Shown one piece after another: positions 58,269 through 64,000 of a stretch of 64,000 bases of DNA. The notes below the pieces were generated by a model. The model did no database searches and was not told where the DNA came from. It saw only the letters and a list, made by a program, of their open reading frames with translations. Numbering within the stretch: position 1 is the stretch's first letter; each line of letters begins with the position of its first letter. Position numbers and translations under genes: made by a program. The stretch comes from Lampris incognitus (taxonomy: Eukaryota > Chordata > Actinopteri > Lampriformes > Lampridae): positions 10,567,306 to 10,631,305 of the forward strand of contig NC_079219.1 in the NCBI RefSeq assembly GCF_029633865.1, given 5' to 3'.

Positions 58269-58538
58269 GCTGTATCACTGACAGCGACGTCGAGATGCTC
58301 CATCAACGCCACTTCCCCAAACTGACAGAGAGCTGCTCTGTGCGCGGGCTCCGGTGTGTGACGTCACGGCGATGACTTCATAGTAGAGGTCTGTGATTGG
58401 CTGTCGGAGGGGGCGGGGTTTGTGTTGAGGACGTTGAGGGGTGTCGGTTGGAACAGCAGAGGGTCACTGATTCAAAATGATTACAAGGGGCATTTTTCAA
58501 ACAGAGTCTGCGGGGTTGCGACGCGGTCTCTTTAAAAC
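58269..58538. promoter_or_regulatory. Shared bidirectional promoter of dcst1 and dcst2
   Basis: The start codons of the divergent genes are 270 bp apart. The interval is free of recognisable mobile elements, unlike nearly all other non-coding sequence here. It contains a palindromic TGACGTCA (58359-58366), an inverted CCAAT box ATTGG (58396-58400) and a GC box GGGGGCGGGG (58409-58418). No TATA box is seen. Full CREs with CCAAT/GC boxes are common in germ-cell promoters; testis expression is inferred from the known role of the genes. Confidence 0.8.
58359..58366. promoter_or_regulatory. Palindromic cAMP response element TGACGTCA
   Basis: Exact 8-bp consensus binding site for CREB/CREM/ATF proteins, located between the dcst1 and dcst2 starts. 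CREM drives many post-meiotic sperm genes in vertebrates, so this is a plausible control point; occupancy is inferred. Confidence 0.65.
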
Positions 58539-58555
58539 ATGGACCATTTCCGAAG
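58539..58555 (+). CDS. dcst2: dcst2 exon 1 (coding part)
   Basis: Codes only MDHFR plus two bases of the next codon before GTAACC. The ATG at 58477 upstream is in another phase and cannot join exon 2. Confidence 0.75.
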
Positions 58556-60321
58556 GTAACCGATACACAATGCTTCACATCCTACCATGTTCTGATCTTT
58601 ATTTTGTGTTTGATGCTTGTGTACCTTGGTCTTATTACCAGAAGGCAGTCCTTGTCTTCCAAATATACCTCTCCCTCTGCAAAATGTCAGATGTCAGTAA
58701 ATGCAAGTACATTTGCTCATTAAGCTACACAGCCTTTGTCTCCTACACACATGCTTTGTGTCAGATATGGATTTACTCGTGTTGCTAGATGAAAGCGGGG
58801 GAGACTTGGTTGCAGATCTTTTTGTAAATCAAGAGGTTGTGCGTTTGAATATGAAAGTTTAAAACTTGCTTTCAGCTGCTAAAGTTCTCACATTTAAAGG
58901 GGCCACAATGCATGTATAACAAGAGGGAAAATTACACCAAATGACACACAGCTCAAATAAATAATGCTAAATAAATCACTGGTTGTGTTGAAATAAGCAT
59001 TATCAAAATAAACATCTTAAGTACTGTACTGTAGTAGTGTAGCAGTAGAAGGGTGTAAGCTCTCCACAGTGTTATGTCAATTGCACACGTGTACATAAAT
59101 ACTGGCTCCTAACTAAATGTGACATGCTGACCTTATTGCAGGAAATGCAAGGGCAGCAGCGTTGCCCGTCTATTATTTACAAACTGATTTAAACTTTCAA
59201 TAAAGAAAATGGCTCTTACAGACACATTGCACCCTAAACTGGGGCCTTTACTTTTCTATAAATTAAGCCATTAACATCAGGCGAGGATGTAATTTTACAG
59301 CTCACATCCTGTGTGTTGAAGGGAATTCAACCTTTTTGTCCTTCAGGTGGAGGGTGGGGCGTCGAAAGGTCAGAGGTCATCTGCTTGAGGCGTTGAGGAG
59401 TTTAGGTGCATTTTGTCTTGGTTTGCTCCTGGCGTCTTCCTATGGCGTCACGGCATTCTTCCTCCAGAAACACGAGCTCTGGTTCTGCGTCTACTCCACG
59501 CTGGCCATCGCAACACTGGCAGCATTTGGCATGGGCCTGTCAGCCAGCGTGAGGACCACCGCCATGCTGATGTTCCCTACGCTCTGCTCAGGTGAGCAGA
59601 CACGATCATACAAGCAAACTCCAGGTATTTAATCCACTCCCCAGAAGGGAGGGATTTATCATCTGTCCAGATTGAATCAGGTCGCTTGTCGGCCACAGAG
59701 AGACTAGAGACTTTTCAGTTGTTTGCTGTGGTATTATTGTTAGTAAGTTATCCGGTACTCCTTGTGCTTGTACTCCAGTTTTTGCCATTGTGATGGAGAT
59801 GATCCCAGGCCAGTGTTGTAGTCGAGTCACTAAACCTCGAGTCCGAGTTGAGTCTTGAGTCCAAAGTGTTCGAGTCTGAGTCCCCAAAGAAGAGTCTGAG
59901 TCAAGTCCCCATTACCTGAGTCCGAGTCATCAAGGTTGAGTCTGAGTCGAATTCCAAGATGTGCTCCAGTGCTCCACTGTGGCACCATAAAAAAGTTGAC
60001 ATACAAATAAAAAAGGTATTAATATAGCGATCAATATCTTATGCCAAATTATTAGGGCCTATTACAAAAACCAAAAAAAAAAACAGTCTTAATCAATTAA
60101 CAAGTCTGAGTCCTCATCTCCAACTTCCGAGTGGGAATGCAGTCAATGCTCGAGTCCAAGTCCGAATTATCAGTGCTCAAGTCCAAGTCGAGTCACGAGT
60201 CCTGAAAATCAGGACTCAAGTTGGACTCAAGTCTTAGTCCTGGACCCGAGTACTACAACACTGCCCCAGGCACTAAAAAATATTACAACCAATAGCATGC
60301 ATATGCACTAAAACACACTCT

Positions 60322-60357
<36 letters not shown>

Positions 60358-60408
60358 TATAACCCCCCCCCACACACCCACACACACACACAAATATAAC
60401 CCCCCCCT

Positions 60409-60472
<64 letters not shown>

Positions 60473-63400
60473 TCTCAGGTTGGAGCATGAAGCTTGCTGT
60501 GTTTTCCAGAAAAGGGGCGCAGACTGGTTCTGTTCCTGGTTCTGTCAGTGCTGCTGGCCGGACCACTCACCAACACAATGGAAAACTTCGAGCGAGCCGC
60601 CGACAGCGTGCTCTGTGGGGCAGAGCTAGCCAGAAACCACACCCAGGAACTAATGAGGCGGGCAGCCACACCCCTCCTCCGTAAGGCGACGCTCACCTGA
60701 AGCATAACAATCACAAATTAAATGAATATAACGATAGAGTTATGTGCATGTCAGCGCTGCCCTGCATCAAATTACCACAGTCGTCCGCTGTCGAAGCCGG
60801 GACCACACTAGAAGACTTTAAAGTCCTAAATGACTGGGAAAAGACTGCCTCACACGTTTAAAGACTTGCATCCCATTACAATCATAGAGAAACACACTGG
60901 TTATGACTACAGTCATAGCGACACACACACACTTACCGAAGTGCTGGACTTGTCCAGATTCCAGTTATAAAAAATCAAACAAGTTTGATATTATTGTGAC
61001 GACTGACTGGTTAAACACATGGGCAGCAAGCAAGTTGAAACTTAAACCTCCACACACAACAAGCCCAGATAGTAAAATTGCTGTGGCCCGGACCCGTCCC
61101 ACACCCGACACTTTCATCCGGCCCGCATACCGTGTGGAATGATGGCACTTGGGCGGTCCGCTCCTGTTTGCCAGATCTGGGCCAGACCCAAGCCATAACA
61201 ATGCCGCATGTGCCACATATTTGCCAAAGGTGGCCCATATTTGTTTTGTTATATTTGGGCCATATTCACCATTTACCACACGGGCCACTTCAGAGTCACA
61301 TCCAGATTACATGTTGCTGAGAGCACCGCGTCTTTGCCAAAAAAGGCCCACATTTGATTTGGCATATTTGGGCCATATGTGCTACTATACATGTGGGCCA
61401 CTTCAGGCTCACATCCATTTTGTCAGGGCCAGAAGAAGGCTGTCAGTGCCGCATCATTGCCTGAAGTGGCCCACATCCGGATGCTATCTGGGTATCCATG
61501 GTGATGTTTTGCACAGACTGGTTCAGTCTCTCTACCGTCTTGAAAATTCATCTTCATGGTTGATTCAGGGTTAAAATAAGCTTTTTAGTCAATCTAGTTT
61601 GTTCGCAGCTTAAGCAGATGTGGGTTTAGTGCCTTGCTCAAGAGTCAGATCTCCTCTTCTTTCATTTTCTCCTCCTGTGTCATTTTGAGTGTGATACTGG
61701 TAGTGATGGTGGTACTTGTGTTGATCCTGTTTTGACTGGAATACTGGTACTCCTCTAGCTGTCCTGGACAGCATCCGAGAGATGACCAGCAATGCCTACG
61801 CGTTGGCAGGAAGAGTCCACAACTTGATCAATGCTTTGACCGAGAACGTCCGCCACGTTGGTGAGTTCTGCTTTAGAAATCTGTTCGATACCCCTGTTTA
61901 GAGCAAAGCTCAACATGTACAGTTAAAATAAGCACATTTGTTGTCAGCCAGCGCAAAAAATAATCCCACACTACACTGTCATCTACTTGCTGTCTTTCTA
62001 GTCTGTACTTTTTAGGTTTTTTTCCACAATAGAAAAATGTATAATTTCCAACAAATGTAGATTCAGCTTAAGATTTGAAGACAAAGATTTTTCAGTCAGT
62101 GAGCTGAACTTTAGTGGGCAGCTTTAAGTGGCAATAACTCAAGAAGACTGAAATCTCATATATGTATTTTCTCCACGGATTACCTCCCCACTTCATCTGC
62201 TAATACTGTGACATTTTTAATCTTTAAGGGGAAAAAAAAGTCCAGAGCTCTTCATATGCTGTTGACTACAGACGTTATTTCAGTAATACATTTATACCAC
62301 ACTGATGTTTTCCACCGAGACAGAGCTGAAAGAATCCACGACGGAAATTAATGTTGGGCTGGCTGAGAAATAAATGTCATTATTGGAACATTCAGTTTGG
62401 GATCATGCTTAACATTCAATTCAATTCAATTCAATTTTATTGTCATTAAAAACAATGTGCAGGCATATGTTAAAAATGAAATGAGGGCTGTGGCTTCACC
62501 AATCAGTGCAAGACAGACACAGACAAACACAGCAAACACAATATAAGATATACACACATGAAGACCAAAGCTAAAAATAAGTTAAAAGACAGCTGGAGTA
62601 CAAAATATTTAAAAATATCTACAGACATTCAGTGGGTGGCCAGGTTCAGGTGGGCAACAGCTTGTGGAAAGAAGCTGTTTTTGAGCCTGGTAGTGTGGGC
62701 TCTGGGGCTCCTGTAGCGCCTCCCAGAGCACAGGGGGGAGAACAGTCCATGGTTGGGGTGGGTGGGCTCTCTGCTGATGCTCAGACCCCTTCGAAGGCAG
62801 CGTTTGTGATAAATGTCTTTTATGGCTGGGAGCTGGGTACCGGTGATATGCTGGGCCGCCTTGACGACCCGCTGCAGAGCTTTCTGGTCTACTGAGGTGC
62901 AGTTGCCGTACCGCACTGAGATGCAGATGGTCAGGATGCTCTCTGTGGTGCAGTGGTAGAAGTTGGTGAGAATTTGGGGGGGTAGACGGGCACTCCTCAG
63001 CCTCCTCAGGAAATGCAGTTATAACATGAAGTTATAACTATCATTATCTAATTTATAAACCATGTAAAACACTGAATACTCTCCCAACAATTATCTTTAA
63101 CCTCTGACCCCGTGTAGCTCGCACTCTGAGGAACGTCATTCACTTTCTGGTCGACATTGGTGATGTGTGCAACGCCAAGCTGGGCACGCCGCACCGGAAG
63201 TGCACTGCAGTTTTTGATGAGGCCAGGGAGGACTGCACCGAGCTCCTGGGGATTTTCAACTTCCTGTGTGACATTGTGGAGGGATTCCGCCCCCTCTGTG
63301 GTCTGGCTCGTGGTTGGTTGACATTTTCGGTTTCATGCAGTAGCCAGACAGCACCTGTAGTACTACACCCTGTCCAGTAGGTGACCACCCTTAGTGGCCC

Positions 63401-63585
63401 AGCAGAGCTAAACGTAATGAATCGGTGTAGATGTAATAACATGTCCATCCATCCATCAGCCCATCCAACCTTCATCTATACTCACATCAACTAATTAAGA
63501 GTTGCAGGAGGTTGAAGACTATCAGGCAGAGACACCCTTGACAGATCACCACTGCGAGGATAATACAAGACAACACACACACACC

Positions 63586-63625
<40 letters not shown>

Positions 63626-63827
63626 GTTCACACCTATGGACAGTTTAGAGACAACTTAGTGTGTTCTGTGTCCTTTTGGATCAGAACCACAGCAGAATCC
63701 TTGGGTCCGTGGTGTGTGTGTGGTTAATCTCATGTTCCATTTTTTTCCCCTCTTCTTCCAGTTGTCCAGCTCTTCTGTGTCATCCCCTCCTACATCGCCT
63801 CACACCTCAGAAAACGACTGGCTGCTC
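58539..63827 (+). CDS. dcst2: dcst2, DC-STAMP domain protein 2 (N-terminal half, continues past right edge)
   Basis: Exons 58539-58555, 59347-59591, 60510-60680, 61759-61860, 63118-63309 and 63762-63827 join in phase to give 264 residues. Membrane segments at about 26-45, 50-70 and 93-109. DCST2-type blocks: [13 protein letters not shown]...[10 protein letters not shown] (105-132), [18 protein letters not shown] (180-197), [11 protein letters not shown], and [12 protein letters not shown] in exon 6. Cysteines and spacing follow mammalian DCST2, distinguishing it from dcst1. Family knowledge: multipass sperm membrane protein that forms a pair with DCST1 and is needed for sperm-egg fusion. The rest of the DC-STAMP domain and the C-terminus lie outside the window. 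The start was chosen because the ATG at 58539 has an excellent context (A at -3, G at +4) and is the only one in phase with exon 2. Confidence 0.93.
59347..59591 (+). CDS. dcst2: dcst2 exon 2
   Basis: 245 nt with two membrane segments, [20 protein letters not shown] and [20 protein letters not shown], then [14 protein letters not shown]. Acceptor TCCTTCAG, donor GTGAGC. Confidence 0.95.
59811..60263. mobile_element. hAT-like MITE built of GAGTC-type repeats
   Basis: Inverted ends CAGTGTTGTAGT / ACTACAACACTG. Flanks TCCCAGGC (59803-59810) and CCCCAGGC (60264-60271) match at 7 of 8 bases. The interior is many degenerate GAGTCCGAGTC units. In dcst2 intron 2. Confidence 0.8.
60325..60470. repeat. 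Compound (CA)n and C-rich microsatellite
   Basis: Three CA blocks separated by two copies of AAATATAACCCCCCCC, 40 bp before dcst2 exon 3. Confidence 0.9.
60510..60680 (+). CDS. dcst2: dcst2 exon 3
   Basis: 171 nt: [20 protein letters not shown], then [20 protein letters not shown] and a sequon NHT. Acceptor TTTTCCAG, donor GTAAGG, phase 1 both ends. Confidence 0.95.
61063..61492 (+). mobile_element. GCCCAGATAGC TIR element, copy 3
   Basis: Plus-oriented copy in dcst2 intron 3, GCCCAGATAGT ... GCTATCTGGG. Confidence 0.8.
61759..61860 (+). CDS. dcst2: dcst2 exon 4
   Basis: 102 nt encoding [20 protein letters not shown] and [14 protein letters not shown], a helical extracellular stretch. Acceptor CCTCTAG, donor GTGAGT. 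Confidence 0.9.
62412..62990 (-). pseudogene. LINE 3' end with RT C-terminal remnant
   Basis: Minus frame 62916-62629 reads [20 protein letters not shown] and [20 protein letters not shown] ending at a stop. The 3' UTR ends in an (AATTG)n tail at 62417-62440. In dcst2 intron 4. Confidence 0.8.
63118..63309 (+). CDS. dcst2: dcst2 exon 5
   Basis: 192 nt: [50 protein letters not shown]. Acceptor GTGTAG. The donor GTGGTT is weak but phase and the match to DCST2 require it. Confidence 0.94.
63443..63640 (-). mobile_element. Degenerate SINE family B tail and (CA)n
   Basis: TCCATCCATCAGCCCATCC then a decayed body with GAGACACCCTTGACAGATCA and a CA tract at 63577-63624; 0.12 kb before dcst2 exon 6. 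Confidence 0.6.
63762..63827 (+). CDS. dcst2: dcst2 exon 6 (last in window)
   Basis: 66 nt encoding [20 protein letters not shown] then AA. Acceptor TTCTTCCAG after a pyrimidine tract, donor GTAAGT, ends phase 1. Confidence 0.94.
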
Positions 63828-64000
63828 GTAAGTATGCGTCACCATCTCTCTGTATCGCCATGTCATCATGTCTCCGTGGCATTATGTAAACATGTCGCCA
63901 TGTCACCGTCTCGCCAAACCAACATGATGTCATATCATGATGTCTGTCTCTTGTCATTATGTCAACATATCATCTCATCAGATCACCATGCCGCCATAAA

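Noticed and set aside
58477-58557. Upstream ATG (58477) as the dcst2 start
   Set aside because: Its phase at the donor is 1, but exon 2 needs phase 2; the ATG at 58539 fits.

Overview
This is a vertebrate genomic window, almost certainly from a teleost fish. Compact exons with canonical GT..AG junctions are scattered among long introns full of fish-type SINEs, LINE remnants, Tc1 and hAT-like DNA elements and long CA/GT microsatellites. One 200-base run of N (12415-12614) marks an assembly gap. Protein identities come from reading exons on both strands, checking that splice phases join, and comparing with remembered vertebrate families. No search was run.

Three genes account for all the convincing coding sequence. 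(1) adam15, minus strand, 28638 down to 274 and on past the left edge: signal peptide, prodomain with cysteine switch, furin site and reprolysin domain ending in a complete zinc site. (2) dcst1, minus strand, 58268 to 34238: 16 exons, a closed 657-residue reading frame with multipass DC-STAMP-type membrane regions and a C-terminal RING-like cysteine cluster. (3) dcst2, plus strand, from 58539 past the right edge: six exons, 264 residues of the N-terminal half. The order adam15-dcst1-dcst2 and the head-to-head dcst1/dcst2 arrangement match the mammalian locus as I know it. The two start codons are 270 bp apart. The space between them holds a palindromic cAMP response element, an inverted CCAAT box and a GC box, so it is very probably a shared bidirectional promoter. 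DCST1 and DCST2 are known from mouse, fish and invertebrate work as sperm membrane proteins needed together for sperm-egg fusion. ADAM15 is a membrane-anchored metalloproteinase.

Layout: 0.3-28.6 kb adam15 exons and introns; 28.4-29.3 kb CpG-rich adam15 5' end; 29.3-34.1 kb intergenic repeats; 34.2-58.3 kb dcst1; 58.27-58.54 kb shared promoter; 58.5-64.0 kb dcst2. Introns hold at least 11 copies or fragments of one tRNA-derived SINE, about 10 of another, three RTE-like LINE reverse-transcriptase fragments, other LINE tails, a decayed Tc1 transposase, several terminal-inverted-repeat elements (some with visible target duplications), three minisatellites and a 72-nt-arm hairpin.

I found no undescribed multi-gene system. 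The most interesting points are the compact shared promoter, an acidic Glu/Gly insertion in the ADAM15 prodomain, an adam15 intron built almost wholly of nested transposons, a three-copy inverted-repeat element whose copies share a long open frame, and a near-identical pair of 99-bp tRNA-like elements near the two promoter regions.
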